This document shows positions 21,840 through 34,904 of a DNA stretch of 64,000 nt, one piece after another. The stretch comes from Allium sativum. Its lineage: Eukaryota; Streptophyta; Magnoliopsida; Asparagales; Amaryllidaceae. Position 1 is the first letter of the stretch, and each line of letters starts with the position of its first letter. The DNA lies in contig CM060912.1 in the NCBI GenBank assembly GCA_030737875.1, positions 455,022,310-455,086,309 on the forward strand. The letters run 5' to 3'. Under the pieces are notes generated by a model that saw only the letters and a list, made by a program, of their open reading frames with translations, made no database searches and had not been told where the DNA came from. The position numbers were made by a program, and so were the translations under genes.

Positions 21840-24800
21840 TGTAACACCCCGAAAATTCTATAACTGTGAAATTAACAAATTAAAGCATAATTAATCTGAA
21901 ATCAAAGAACTAAGGGAAACGGGAACGCCATTGCGTTCGTCTCGGAAAAATACGCGAAATAGAGTCCGAGTTTTCGAAAAACGGAGTCTGTATGAAGAAG
22001 ATATGGCCTTCGGAAGTTTTGAATTAAATTTAAAATTCAAACAGAATAAAATAATTAAAAATCGGGCCCAATGGGTCAGGGCGGATAAACACCCGCCTAG
22101 GCCACCCAGGTCGACTGGGCTGTCGACCTGGGCTACCCATGTCGACAGGGCTGTCGACAGCCCTGTCGACAGGGTTGTCGACCTGGTCGAGCCCAGTCAA
22201 CCTGGCTGGCCAGGTCTGTGTTTGGCCGATTCTCTGTGGTCTGCTTTGTCATTAGGGCTAGGTGGCGGGTTCTAATTGGTCTCTCTATCTAATGAATGGC
22301 TATGATCAATCCAAGCAACATCAAGGGTCCTAATCAGTTCCTAACCTCTATATAAACAACCCTAGACTAAACCCTAATCTATTCATTCAAAATTAAGAAC
22401 ATAGCCGCCATGTTGCTGAGGAACGACTAAGAGTAGCCGCCAACTAGAGAGAGAATTAGGAGGAAAGTTCTAAAGCCTAAAGCAATTCAAGCAACCTAAG
22501 CAAATCAATTCAACAAAGGAATTTGCGTCTTCAATCCCTAAATTAGAGAATTCATCGCACCATTGTAAGTAGGGTATTACTTTGGTATGAATAAACAACT
22601 GTATTGATTTGTATGCTTGAATTGGGATAATAAAGTAGTTCATATTTGTGCAAAATTATGTTATTCATTATAAAGAACTACATGCGGTAGTTCTATGCAA
22701 GTATACGTTTGGAATATTGCGCAAATTATGTAATCTATGTTGAAGCTACATGTATGTAGTTGATTGAAATTCATGCAAGTTTAGGGCTTTGTTATTATGT
22801 CATCATGATGTATATTTTTGTGCATAAATCATTTTGTAAGTAATTGAAACAAGTTTGGTTGTTATAGTTCATAAGAAACTATGTTGGAATTTTGACACCA
22901 TAATCCATGTATTAAGTCATGCTTTTGCAAACTTATGAACATGGCTAGGCTATGAATGATATTTGGCATAATTGAAATCCATGATTAAGTCTATCTTGTT
23001 TACAAGAATTATATGATGACATATGTGAGACATGGCTAGGTTAGACTCAAAAATCCCTTTTTGCAAGTTTAAAGCAAACACCATGATTAGGAATATTTAT
23101 GCATAAGTATATTTATACTATCGTTATGTGATTAGACTTAAACCATAATTAAGTTGAACTATGCTTTTGTGTTAGTAACAAAGTATCCCCTTTGTAAACA
23201 TGTAGAAACCTTATGAACATGACTTGTTTATGTTTATGCCTAAATGAGAACATAGGTCTATATTGTAGTTAAGACTATGTGACATCTAATTTAGATTCTT
23301 ATCTTAAGTTTACATGGTTTAGTTCATGTCACCTATGCTTTATGACCAAAGTATATATATGCAAGTACACCAGTTTCTATTATGTATTTCCAACGTCATA
23401 TGCAAGTTCATGCGCTCACCTTCCCCTCTTTGTGTATGTAATCACGCTTTAAGCCTCCCCTTTTCGCATGGCTAAATTGGGCTTTAAAAGGCTAAGCCCA
23501 ATGTATATAAACGGACGTGTAAAACGGGGGAAATAACGTTAGGTTAAAATTAATTAATTAATGAAAATATAAAATAGAAGGGCCCAAATTCAAGTATGGG
23601 TTGGGCCCGTGATTGGTGTAACCTTTACACCATTAACTTAATAATGGGCCGCAAATATTTACATATAAGAAATAAAGAGGAATGACAAAATATGTAAATG
23701 TAGAACATACGATGTGTTTAACCCGAGGTTGGATTGAGTTGTGATGTAAACCTGCCCGGAACCGCCCGGCTGTCCAGTAGTCACAACAATACCTATCCAA
23801 TGTGGGAGGTTAAACATGGAGCCCAGCAAGGACCCGAGGTTAGACTGATTTGTGGCGTAAGACTGCCCGGAACCAACCGGCAACAGGCAGCCACAACAAT
23901 ACCTGTCTAATGTGAGAGGTCAGGGCCTTAATAAGACAATTAAGGCTGAGTCAGGATTGTTAGGATTAAGTGAACTAAAGACTTAATCAAAATGGAACAT
24001 GCTAAACTAAACGGACTGGTGGGGGTTAGGTTAGAAAACACTTAACCAACTTAGCATGTTGGCTAGAGATAGAAAACCTAGTAACGGGGGACCCTTTTCA
24101 GCAGTAACCCTAAAAGGTGTATCAGGATACCCTGAAACTAGGCAGGGTGGGGCACGATTACTGGGCTGATTGTAAGAGGTCAAATCGACGGCGGTGGTGT
24201 AGCAGTGTAGGTTCTAATGGAGTGCGAGCGTGCACACACTCCGGTGCAGAAAAATAAGGCACTGGACACCAGTAGCATACCTGTGCACTCTAAGGTTGTG
24301 TCGGGTTGCCACTATGGGACTTGATACACCCCATGGTGGGACCAGCATAGGTAACTACAACATCGGGGGCCGTAAGACACATGTAACTATGCGAGTAGGA
24401 GCCGATCATCATAGAATGGATCACATCACCCTGATTATGGGGTGCCAGTTGGAAACTAGTTTATATGGGTTCAGAGATCAACATGGGGTACGGTAGTATA
24501 TTCGACCCTAGACAACTTAACCAAGTTTATAGTGCTTGCCCACTTCTTGTTTATACTTATCATACCCAGTTCTTTATTCATAGACAAAATAGTACTAGAC
24601 TTACTCAGGCTTTATGTCTGACTCTACTTTTCTTTCGTCTTCTTTCTTCCGTTCCCCCCCCCCCCAGGTCCACAGGGAGGGAACACAGCAGCTTGATCAG
24701 CCTTGACATCCAGCTTGAAGAAGAGAAATGTATTGCTTGGACTTTCCTGTTTTGAACTATGGCTTTGGACAATCCACTATGGGGCTTTTGCAGTTTATCT

Positions 24801-25047
24801 ATGTTTTATTTATGCTTCTTTAAATAATGTACTCAAGACAGATTATGAAAGTGTTATGTTATGTTTTTGGAAAGGATGTTGTTGTAACACGTATTTGACT
24901 TTATGAAATAAAGTTTGTTGTTCTTCCGCTGTTTACAAATATGTGTTCTTATATCTGTCTTGTATATCTGTGACTTGTACTTATAAACCTCCACCAAAAT
25001 TAGGGCATTCCCTTTGAGAGTGACCCTAACGGAGGTGGGGTGTTTCT
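21840..25047 (+). mobile_element. Tekay element 1, 3' LTR
   Basis: Starts TGTAACACCCC right after the polypurine tract and ends GTTTCT before the TATTT duplication. Same internal order as the 5' LTR, including TATA (22349), GTAAGT (22565), poly-C/AG (24667) and AATAAA (24907). The GTCGAC cluster at 22107-22190 has one extra repeat unit. Confidence 0.95.
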
Positions 25048-25052
25048 TATTT

Positions 25053-26409
25053 GCTTCAAGGTGTGACTGTAGAAGGTGAGACTTGTGTGGGTGTTGATAG
25101 TTCTCATGACTTGGATGTGACAAGGTTGTAGCATTTGAGATTGGGTCATGTCTCGGAGAGGAGTTTGGATATTCTTCGGAAGCGAGAGATGATCGAGGGT
25201 GAGAGTTTCAATAAACTAGATTTTTGTGAGGAATGTGTCATGGGGAAGCAAACAAGGGTATCATTCGATGAAGGCAAGAATAACTCAAAGGTGGTTCTTG
25301 AGTATGTTCATTCAGATGTTTGGGGACCGACACCAGTTGCTTCTTTGGGAGGAGCAAGGTATTATATTTCTTTCATTGATGATTTGTGTCGAAAGGTATG
25401 GGTTTATGTAATAAGGGCCAAGTCGGAGGCATTTTCTAAGTTCAAAGTGTGGAAGGCTCTTGTTGAGAATGAGAGTGGTAAGACTTTGAAGGTGTTACGG
25501 ACCGACAATGGCAGTGAATATGTCTCGCGTGAATCCTTGGAGTATTTTAAGCATCATGGAATCTGGAGACATTTTACTACACCGGGAGATCCACAATCTA
25601 ATGGAGTAGCAGAGAGAATGAACCGAACTCTACTTGAGAAAGCTCGATGCTTGAGATTGACATCGGGTTTGTCTAAGGGATTTTGGGCCGAAGCTTTGTC
25701 AACCGCGGTGCATATTGTAAATCGAATTCCGTGCTCGGCCATTGGTAACAAAATTCCGGAGGAAGTGTGGAAAGGAAAGAGTGTTGACTTGAGATATCTT
25801 CGTGTGTTTGGTATCCCGGTTTATGTGCATGATCCGGGGAATGATAAGCTTGGAGCTAGAGGATTCAAAGGGGTCTTGCTTGGTTTCACGGATGGCGTGA
25901 AAGGCTATCGGATTTGGAATCCGGAAACGAAGAAGATTGTTAATTCTCGTCATGTCACTTTTGATGAGTCGGCTTTATTCAAGGTGAATGAGAGCTCATC
26001 GGACGTTCCGGATTTGGTTCATGGTGAATCAACGGAGAAAGAATTCATTCCCACATTCCGTCCAAGTGGTAGTAGAGTTGAAGAAGCTCGTGGGGTTCAA
26101 GCGATTGATGAAACATCACATAGTCCTCATGGTTCCTCTAGTGATGTTGGTGATGTACATGATACTAGAGAAGTTTCGACTCAAGGTGGAGCCGAAAGGG
26201 GTTTGGGTGATAGTATTGCTACTCGGGTTGGTCGACGTGCAATAAGGCCTCCTGAAAGATATGGTGATTGGAACTACCTTAGCTTTTGTGATCATTTGGA
26301 CTATGCTCTCAATGTAGTCCAAGATGAGCCATGGACCTTGATGATGTCATGGAGTCGAGAGAGAGCTCGAAGTGGATTTGCGCCATGGAGGAAGAGATGC
26401 AATCGTTAA
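25053..26409 (+). pseudogene. Copia integrase pseudogene
   Basis: Continues the pre-integrase region cut at 13524. A nonsense codon at 25129-25131 precedes the zinc region (LRLGHVSE ... CEECVMGK). The catalytic core is recognisable: D in HSDVWGP, D in RTDNGSEY and E in NGVAERMNRTL. The conserved VWKGKSVDLRYLRVFG region and the RIWNPETKKI segment follow. The frame is lost near 26340, before the RT. Integrase would have inserted the element DNA; this copy cannot be made as a whole. Confidence 0.85.
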
Positions 26410-27222
26410 TGAAGACCCAAACTTGGGAGTTGGTTCTACTTCCTTAAGGAAACCGTGCTATAGGGTGCAAATGGATTTACGAGGTGAAGGATGATGGAAG
26501 GTACAAAGCAAGGTAAGTGGCAAAGAGGTTTGCACAAAGGAAATGAAAGGACTATGATGAAATTTTTGCACCGGTGGTACGTCATACTTCTATCCGGGTT
26601 TTACTAGCCATAGTTGCTATCCATGACTTGGAGTTGGAGCAACTTGATGTGAAAACCACCTTCTTGCATGGAGACTTGGATGAAGACATCTACATGGAGC
26701 AATCGGAAGGGTTTGTTATAGATGGTAAGTCTAAATTGGTTTGCAAGTTGAAGAAATCACTATATGGGTTGAAGCAATCACCTAGACAATGGTACAAGAG
26801 ATTTGATCATTTCATGCTTGAAAATGGCTTCCATCAAAGCATCAAGAACGCTTGCGTATATTTCAAAAGGTTGGGAAATGAGTGTTGGGTGTATTTACTC
26901 TTGTATGTGGATGATATGCTCATTGCTTCCAAGGATAAAAATGAAATCAACAAGTTGAACATGCTTTTAAATTCGAAATTCGAAATTCGAAATGAAAGAT
27001 CTTGGAGAAGCAAGGAAAATATTGGGCATGGAAATTGGAAGGGACCGAAAGCGTTTTGAGTTGAGATTGACTCAAAAGAAATACATTAAGAAAGTGCTTT
27101 GCCGTTTTAGCATAGAGGATGCAAAGGCGTTAAATACACCTTTACCTTTGCATATGAAGCTTTCGGATAATGGATCGCCTATCGGGGATAAAGACAAGGC
27201 TTATATGGCAAAGGTGCCATAA
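26410..27222 (+). pseudogene. Copia reverse transcriptase pseudogene
   Basis: The RT start (around 26385-26580) is readable as MKTQTWELV then GCKWIYEVKDDG, but has at least three stops. From 26574 the core is clean: LEQLDVKTTFLHGDL, SLYGLKQSPRQWYKRFD and the catalytic LLLYVDDMLIAS. At 26971-26991 three tandem copies of the 7-mer ATTCGAA shift the frame just before KDLGEARKILGMEI. A nonsense codon at 27220-27222 separates this from the next part. Confidence 0.85.
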
Positions 27223-27885
27223 GCAAGTGCGGTTGGTAGTTTGATGTATGCTATGGTGCGTACAAGGCCCGATATTGCAAATGTCGTCGGGGTGGTTAGT
27301 CGATATATGGCTAATTCCGGGAAATTGCATTGGGAAGCCGTGAAGGCAATATTGAGATACTTGAAAGGCACAACATCTCATGGTCTTGTTTTTGGCGGTA
27401 GCGATGAGAGGAGTTGCAAGTTGGTTGGTTATTGTGACTCGGACTACGCCGGTGATAGGGATCGGAGGAAATCAACTTCCGGGTATGTCTTCACACTTGG
27501 CAAGACAACCATTAGTTGGAGATCAAGATTGCAACCCGTAGTTGCTTTATCCACTACAGAGGCGGAGTTGATTGCCGCGGTGGAAGCGGCCAAGGAGGGA
27601 CTCTACTTGAAGCGATTGTTGTGTGATTTGGGTTTCGAACATGAAAGTGATGATGTTCGATGTGATAGCCAAAGTGCTATACATTTAGCAGAGAATTTGA
27701 CATTTAGCTCACAGACGAAACATATTGAGGTGAGGGAGTCATTTCTTGTAGCCATGGATGATGGTAAGCTAGTATACCTTTGGATAGTGCACACAAAGGA
27801 TAATGCGGCGGACATGTTTACTAAAGCATTGCCGTATGGGAAGTTTGAGCATTGCTCGAACTTAATTCGTTTGTTGAGTTGCTAG
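27223..27885 (+). pseudogene. Copia RNase H domain
   Basis: Same frame as the end of the RT after one stop codon. Shows the connection phrase MYAMVRTRPDIA, then RNase H motifs: D in GYCDSDYAGD, E in STTEAELIAA, D in CDSQSAIHLA and the HIEVR region. It ends FTKALPYGKF and a stop at 27885, which is the usual Copia C-terminus. This domain alone is intact, but it has no start of its own. Confidence 0.85.
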
Positions 27886-28165
27886 GTGCCACGGGGTGGC
27901 ACGGGGGAAGAGAGTGATTTTGTTTGTGTTTGATGAAAAGGAATAGCAGTGAGAGATTGGAAATCAATCTTCATGGTAAGTACTCGCTTCACTCCCGAGT
28001 ACATTGTCCTTTGGTGAGACGTTTTTGGTTTGAATGTTTTCAATACTACATTGGAAGGTGGGGGCATTGCCTGAACTCGTTGGTGTAGTGGAATGGGCGG
28101 TGGCCATGCCAGAGCTCACTGGGAACATTCAAGTTTGCTTGGTTGAAGGCAGAAGGAAATGCTGA
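27886..28165 (+). other. Copia 3' untranslated region, 3' LTR not recognised
   Basis: GGAAGGTGGGGG at about 28050 is a possible polypurine tract. What follows (TGCCTGAACTC...) does not visibly match the start of the 5' LTR at 8623. Either the 3' LTR has diverged, the 5' boundary is wrong, or the LTR was cut by the element that begins at 28166. Confidence 0.5.
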
Positions 28166-31100
28166 TGTTACGACCCGAAATCCCCCTTACGAGAAATCAC
28201 CGATTGAGTTGAGGACAAGCCACAATAGAACGCAGACAGAAGAACATTTCATTGTATATTACAACAATTCCATCAGAATACAAGAATATACAGAGTATAA
28301 ATCAATATTAGACATTTACCAAATATCAGAGATATAATAAGTTACATAGCAGCGGAAAATAATACAAAACACAACAGAAGGAGATATACGGATACAAATC
28401 TTTCCGAATATCGTTCCAGCTGTAAACCAGGTTCCTGTGAATATAAATCTGCAAAACCAAAACTACTAGCTGCCCGTGTCAAAAAAAGGGCACCTAGAGT
28501 TTAGGTTAAAACAATAAACTCTAGGTCAGTCATGTGACTGGTGTGAAAACAAAAACAGTTATTAATCTTTATTTTTAAAGTTACGTAAATCAAGGGACCA
28601 CGCCGTATAACATGGAACGGGTTTCCTCCCAAGAATACCAGTGCATAAAACAACAGGGCAATGCTAAATAAAGAAAAATGAAGCTATTATAAGACCCAGG
28701 TCCCATCACACAATGCAACACAAGCCGGAGGATAGGGTTTTTACCTTATAATAGCCAAGAATGCTTGATACGTTTAAAACAAATCATTTGATACTATTAT
28801 AAGTGCATAGTGTATAAAACAACTTCAAATCATAAGTATCAATCATAGATGGCATAAGTGCCCCATACCACTATGTCGCCATACTAGGCCTACAATCAAA
28901 ACCGCAAAGTCACGTATTTGGAAATTGGATTTCCATCTGTGAACCGAGGCAAAAGATAGTCCTCTACCGAATTCGAGACTCTCTAGCCCGAGCCTCAGGC
29001 AAGTACTCTGTCAAGCCTTAGGAGCCACATGGTCGATCCACCGATGTGAATTAAAATGCCTGAACACTGCGTTTCCCCGCCCTTTGGGGCGTAAATAAGT
29101 CCAATGACTCCATCGGTCCCGGATCGACCGATATATCCGAGGCGCCTCGCAACAGCAACAACCACACAGGTGAAAAGTATATAAATGTCAGCCAGTTTAA
29201 GCACTAACACCACCACTAGCTAGAAAGAGACCCATGCCCTCCCTGGATCCTTCTCCCGTTTTTGGTTCACAACAGGGGTGTGAGGCTCGCGAATCAACGC
29301 TACACAAAGCTATGCCACACAGGCCGTGCTTTGATCATCAACCACAAGACTTTGTTTTTCAACAAAAGCCTTGATCATTTGCCACTTAGGCATGTCACAC
29401 AGGCAATTCACTCCATGCGACCGATATCCATCGATATATAACCCCTGAGCTCGTACGTCTCAGAGAAGGGCATTAAGCAAGAGAATAAATTCTCCGCCAC
29501 CAAGCAAATGTATATTTAATAGAAATCAATCACACAAACTAAAATCCAATGTCAGACACAAAGTCCATTTACAAGTTCGTTCTGGGTCTGAACGAAACCG
29601 GAGGCACCTGGTACCCCGCATATCCATCGATCTCCAAATACGTCTGGATGATCACCAACTGATTCCCTCCTCTTGGGTGTACAGCCCAATCAAGATCATC
29701 AGTAATCACCCAAACGACGTGAAGACCTCCGGTCTTCGACCACCGTCTTCATCCTCGACACCACGTCGAATCAGTTATTCAGAATGGGATAAACCCGGTC
29801 TTTCTGAATAACTCGCGTATATAATAAACTAGTGTTACACAAACACAACATACGACTCATTCCAATTTAGAATATTCTCTTATTCAAATATTCTTATACT
29901 TTGGGAAAGGTTCCCATTAATTTTATCAAAGATAAATTCTTTAAATTTATTCTTTAATCTTCCTTTGAATATCACTTCATACTAGTCGGGATTAGCGAAC
30001 CACACCGAAGTAATCATTTATTTCCCAATCCCAGCCTATTCATCCCATGAAGTAAAACTAGTAATACTTCATATCTAACACCACGGTGTTATCGGTAAAT
30101 TCAATTACCATTTCACGTTCAAATCTAATTAAAGATTTAACTATCGCGTGGAGCAAAACTGGTGATACTCCATTCTCGATCATTTCAATCTAATTAAAGA
30201 TTCATTAAAACTCCGCTTAGTTTTAATCTTTAACTGGGTTAAAGAATCAGTGTCATTTAAAACACGGTTCACGATAAACCCAAAATCACATTCCATTAAT
30301 TATCGGGTTAAAGAACAAGTGTTATTTAAAACATCGTTCACGATAAACCCAAGAATCAATTCAAATTCAATTCCAATTCAATATTATTTAATTGGTACAC
30401 TTCATAAAATCTAAATAAAAAGATTTAACCTTTTTCTCAACTGGGCTTAAGAACAGTGTTAATGAAGACACCATTCACGACAAACCCAAATCACATTTGA
30501 TATTAAATACAAGGCTCTGAATGGAAAATATATCGGCTTATACTCAATATCAAATTCTACGACCAACAAATATCGTATTGGAAATAACGATATTAACATA
30601 TCTTTCAAATTCCCATAACAATACCTGTATCATCACGTAATCCAACATCGAAATATTCCAAAGTCAATTTCGATTCAAATCCATTCCAATTTATTTATTG
30701 GAAATTCTGGTTACTTTTAAAACCCTTTTCAAATTCAATTTATTTATTTAAAAATAAATAGAATTATAATTCTAGTTCAAAACTAGTTAATTACGATAAA
30801 AATCTATTTTTATCTTTTCAAATATGGAGTTTTTCATCCGAATTCTTCCCAAATCATTTCTTATGATTTTACATAAATTATTACTATTTTTAATAATTTT
30901 ATCAAGGCCCGTACAGTCGATTTCCATCAACGGCCATCGAACTGCACTTACAGCGACTTTTTCCAAATTTGATTTGGACATAATTCCAAATCCAACCGTT
31001 ATATTTCTAATTTCTAATATTCGTTAGAAAGCTCTTTTCGATACGAACCCAACGTTTCCTGTTTTAGGAGAATCCGACGGTGGGATCACCCGCAATATCC

Positions 31101-32879
31101 ATTCGAAGTCAATGGTCGAAATTCACGAACTACCGCAGCGAGGCGCGTTCTATTCAGGCCATTATATTATATATATAATATTTATAATATATACTTCGTC
31201 GATTTCCTTTTAAAATGTATTATATAAATCATTTCAAATTCGTTTTCAAAACAATTTCAACTTCTTTTTCAAATTCAAATCAAGATTGAATTTTTCAATA
31301 TAAATTCGTTTTAAATTCATTTCAAATTGATTTCAATTCAAATCGATTTTTAATTCAATTTCAATTCGTTTTCAATTCAATTCAATTTCAATTCGAATTC
31401 ATTTCCATCCAATTTAAATTTGAATTCAATTCTATTCAATTTCAATTCAAATTCTAATTCGTTTCAATTCAATTTAATTAGAATTTCATTTCAAAATATT
31501 CGATTTTGAAATCACTTTTCAATATTCATTATAAAAACGAATATAATCGATATAAATATCATTCACATCAAAATAGCGCATATCTAATCAACACGACTTT
31601 ATATATTTCTATTTCAAATATTCTATTCACATATTTTGTTTCAAATATTTCTTCTCCAATATTTCATTCAAATATTTCGTTTCAAATATTTCTTCTCAAA
31701 TATTTCATTCAAATATTTCTCTTCAAATATTCTATTTCAAAAATATTTCTTTTTCAAATATTTCTATTCAAAACTGGAATGAGGCCCAATCAATTACCAT
31801 AGATTTTATTTCTATGGATTTCCATACAACGCATGTATATATCAACAATGACAAATAATCAACCATCATCCAAAGTGCATTCTACACTGTATAAGCATCA
31901 AATATAAATATTCAACGCTTATAACAGTCTATCAATCAATCGATTGACATACAACTAATTATTGGGATTAGTGTACGTCTTATATCACCCCAATACCCGT
32001 GTGGGGTTTCAATCAATCAAACACAGTTTTTATTTGTGCAGTTGGGCGATGTGTAAAATTTATCGTCCCAATCGATATCAGTCAAATCAGTGTATATAAA
32101 CAAATCGACCGATCTGTTTATATTTATTTCATTTTAAATACACGTTAAAAATTCCATTTTCAACTATAAAATATTTTTAACTATATAAATATTTTATTTC
32201 ATTTCACATCACACAATCAACTAGACATCAAAATCAAACAAACAAGCATACAAGCCGTCCATGGTCTGTGGATGACGGATGTCGGGTGCTACTAAACACC
32301 GTCTAAATCCAAGCATATATTTTAGCTAGAAAAATTAAATTAAAGGTGAGGAGTTCTCACCGACTAGCTAATCCAAACGCCACGACTCTTTATATGTAGG
32401 AAATCTCCGTCGTGCTCGCCCTTCGCCAATTTCGTTCACTACATATATAAAAATCACACTTTTATACAACTGTTTTTAAAATAAAAATCACATTTTTTTC
32501 GTTCACTTTCAATTTAAAAATCATATTTTTTATTATTCCTATGATATAAAGATCGAATTTTTACTAACAATAGAATATAAAAATCGTATTTTTATTCTTT
32601 CTATACTATAAAAACCATATTTTTATTCTCTACATTATATAAAAATCGAATTTTTATACTTCTAAAGATCAAATCTTTATATCGTTAAAAACCAAATCTT
32701 TTTAATTCTTTTCCTATATAGAAACATAATCTTTATATTTTTAAAAAAACTAATTACATTAAAATAAATACATAAAGACTCACAACAATTTCTCATCGTC
32801 GAAGAAACCCAAATCTATGTAGCAACGAGCATCAACGGTCGATTGAAAAAGGGGGTTTTCTTCATCACTTCGAATTGGA

Positions 32880-33145
32880 AATGAGGGAGGGGGGCTGAGG
32901 GGCTGCAGGTTCGCCGGAGACAGGAGGGGGGAGGCGCAGCGGACCTGGGTTGGCGGCGTGAGGTGGTGGGTGCGGGTTTGGGGGTATCGGTGGCTGTTTT
33001 GGGCGTCGGGGGGTTTGGAGGGTGAGGTTTTTGAAGAGGGAGACGGGGAGAGAGATCGGAGCAGAAGGGGGAAGGGCGGTAGTGGCGCGCCAGCCACCAG
33101 CGGTGGCGGAGGAGGCGTTGACTTCGAGGAGCGACGTTTTTTTTT
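32880..33145 (-). other. GC-rich island in LARD LTR
   Basis: A sharp rise in G (plus strand) in otherwise AT-rich DNA, with runs such as GGAGGGGGGC and GGTGGCGGAGGAGG. The equivalent in copy C is 58628-58965, where the runs have grown to long poly-G. In element orientation it is C-rich and follows the predicted TATA box. Confidence 0.6.
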
Positions 33146-33179
33146 GTAATTGGCGACGGGTAGAAGGAGTGGGAGAAAG

Positions 33180-33237
33180 AAAGAAAGTATAGAGAGGGGG
33201 TGCTTTTAAGTATATATTATATAATTATTTTATTGTT
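33180..33237 (-). promoter_or_regulatory. Putative LARD LTR promoter
   Basis: On the minus strand TATATAATATATAC is followed by AGCACCCCCTCTCTATAC and a CTTTC run, the usual look of a plant TATA box and pyrimidine-rich start. The GC-rich island lies immediately downstream and would form the RNA leader. Inference from composition and spacing. Confidence 0.4.
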
Positions 33238-34113
33238 TAATTCATTAATTTGTTGACTTTACATTCAAACACGAAATCAAACCCAACGACTGTCGCCCCT
33301 AGGTAATTACCCCCATTCCGAGCACAATGGGATATGTTTCGCAAGCCAATTCGGCTGTTTCGATCAGTTTTCATTAAAATCAACATATACATCTATATAT
33401 TGAATTTGAACGCACATTTCAATTTCCAAGGGCCACATACGGACTCTAAAAATTCCTGAAAAATATTTTCTAGCTTCGTATTGACGATACGGTCCTAACA
33501 AAACTAATTTCGTCAGATTCTGAGACCGTTTGAAAAATGGCCATTTTCCAGTCGATTAAATTCAACTAAAACTGGTCAAACACGTTTTCCTTTGCCACGC
33601 TCACATGTTGAATCGAAAAATTATGAAATTTGAAATCTAGCAATAATTTGACATCGCGGATCCAACAAAAGTGGTTTCGTCGAAAACCGAGGTCGTTTGC
33701 AAAATTCCCATTTTAAGGGCCAGAATTCCATAGCGACTATTCTGAATTTTCAACTGGACATAACTTTTTATCCCCGCTATGAAATTTCAATTTTTCGGAT
33801 TCGTTGGAAAGATATTCCCAATTAGATTCAAATATTTTTGGTTTCACGAAAATCCGATTTATTTTGCACCCGGTACATTCATTTGAATTTTGAAATTGAA
33901 TTATCGAACTACCGCGCCATTTTCGATTCCTTTTATAATTTAAAATAAATATTTATATTCTATCGACGACGTATATAAATATATACGTTCGAATTCTATT
34001 CAAAATAAATTCTCATCGTTATTATTTAAAATAATTCATTTTAAATATTCAAAAATTTGCTAAAATTGCCAAAATAAAAATTTTAAATTGGCTCGGATTT
34101 TCGGGTTATTGCA

Positions 34114-34904
34114 ATCTACCCCACTTAAAACTTTTCATCCCTGAAAAGGAATGAAGCCAAAAGTTGTTTTACAAACCAACTCAACTTCCATTGTTTTCTT
34201 TACGGCTTAAGTTCTTCAACTTTTCAGTTTCTAAGAACTTTTCAAATTTTTCAAAAAATTGGCTAACACCCTAAATTTTCGAAAAATTTCGCCATAACCT
34301 GCCCTGCGCCGGGGACTTCGGGATAATTCATATAGCCTCCCATGGCCTTCTTCAATCCAAAAAAAAGAAAAAGCCAATCGGCTCACAAAATCATCATCAC
34401 CCAAACAAAACAGTAAATTATGCTAAATATGTACCTATTTGTCGGGCAAACAATTTTGTTCTTCTGCTCTAGCCTCCTTGCTATGACCTGTTCAATGTAA
34501 GTACATGTACTTGCATGCAAATGCGATAAATTTTCAATACTATTCACTATTTGATTCAAATTGGCTATATGGTTTAGATTCAATTAATCAAACAACACAA
34601 CCATCAATCAATTAGTTGATTATCATATCAAACTCATAACTTTGTTATATAGTCAAAAATCACATTTTTGATGCCAAATCACAACAATAGGCCCTATCTA
34701 ATTTTGGTTCTCACACCAGTCAATTGGAAATATATAGAAACCTCACTTTCATTACTCGAACATAAATTCTAATGATGGAGCTCCATCATCAAAATGATCT
34801 CCGGGTGATTAGAGTGTAATTCTATATCTATCCAGTATATTAAAATTTCAAATACACGTGGATCAGACGTATACGCAAAATCTTTATATACTGGACTGTC
34901 CAAA
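34114..34904 (-). other. LARD internal remnant with inverted polypurine tract
   Basis: ATCTACCCCACTT at 34114-34126 is the complement of a polypurine tract next to the LTR. The rest has short A/T-rich phrases and no readable gag or pol. It ends at the target duplication CCAAA (34900-34904) of element 2. Confidence 0.7.

Larger units (their letters stand above)
13525..25047 (+). mobile_element. Tekay/Del-like chromovirus (Ty3/Gypsy), element 1, complete
   Basis: The element starts TGTAACACCCC and ends GGGGTGTTTCT, flanked by a perfect 5-bp duplication TATTT (13520-13524 and 25048-25052). It has two LTRs (3183 and 3208 bp) that are nearly identical by eye, a tRNA-Met primer site, one uninterrupted gag-pol and a polypurine tract. 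Few LTR differences imply a recent insertion. It inserted inside the Copia pre-integrase region, so it is younger than the Copia. Clade call rests on integrase after RT, a C-terminal chromodomain-like segment, long LTRs and the tRNA-Met primer. Confidence 0.95.
8623..28165 (+). mobile_element. Decayed Ty1/Copia retrotransposon, host of two nested insertions
   Basis: Order: 5' LTR, tRNA-Met primer site, gag, protease, integrase, RT, RNase H. The order integrase before RT is diagnostic of Copia. The element is split by a CACTA transposon in the 5' LTR and by a Tekay element in the pre-integrase region. Many stops and frameshifts show that it is old and inactive. The integrase HHCC-side wording (LRLGHVSE) suggests the Tork/TNT group, but this is tentative. 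I could not identify a 3' LTR that matches the 5' LTR; the sequence runs into the long minus-strand LTR at 28166. Confidence 0.85.
28166..34113 (-). mobile_element. LARD 3' LTR (copy A), 5.9 kb
   Basis: TGTTACGACCCGAAA on the left and TTTCGGGTTATTGCA on the right are imperfect inverted termini with TG/CA ends. The LTR contains AT-rich simple-sequence blocks: 31230-31500 (TTCAATTC-type), 31610-31765 (TTCAAATATTT-type) and 32440-32740 (AAAATC-type). It also has a GC-rich island (32880-33145). The first 2.18 kb is collinear with the copy at 45334-47512. There is no convincing coding sequence; the frames in the GC-rich island are proline- or glycine-rich and likely accidental. Confidence 0.85.

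Noticed and set aside
29000..29220. Minus-strand frame of 73 residues present in LTR copies A and B
   Set aside because: It is conserved only because the LTRs are near-identical; the diverged copy C does not keep it.
32780..33149. Proline-rich and glycine-rich frames on opposite strands
   Set aside because: They lie in the GC-rich island of an LTR, overlap each other, and have no domain or homologous frame in copy C.
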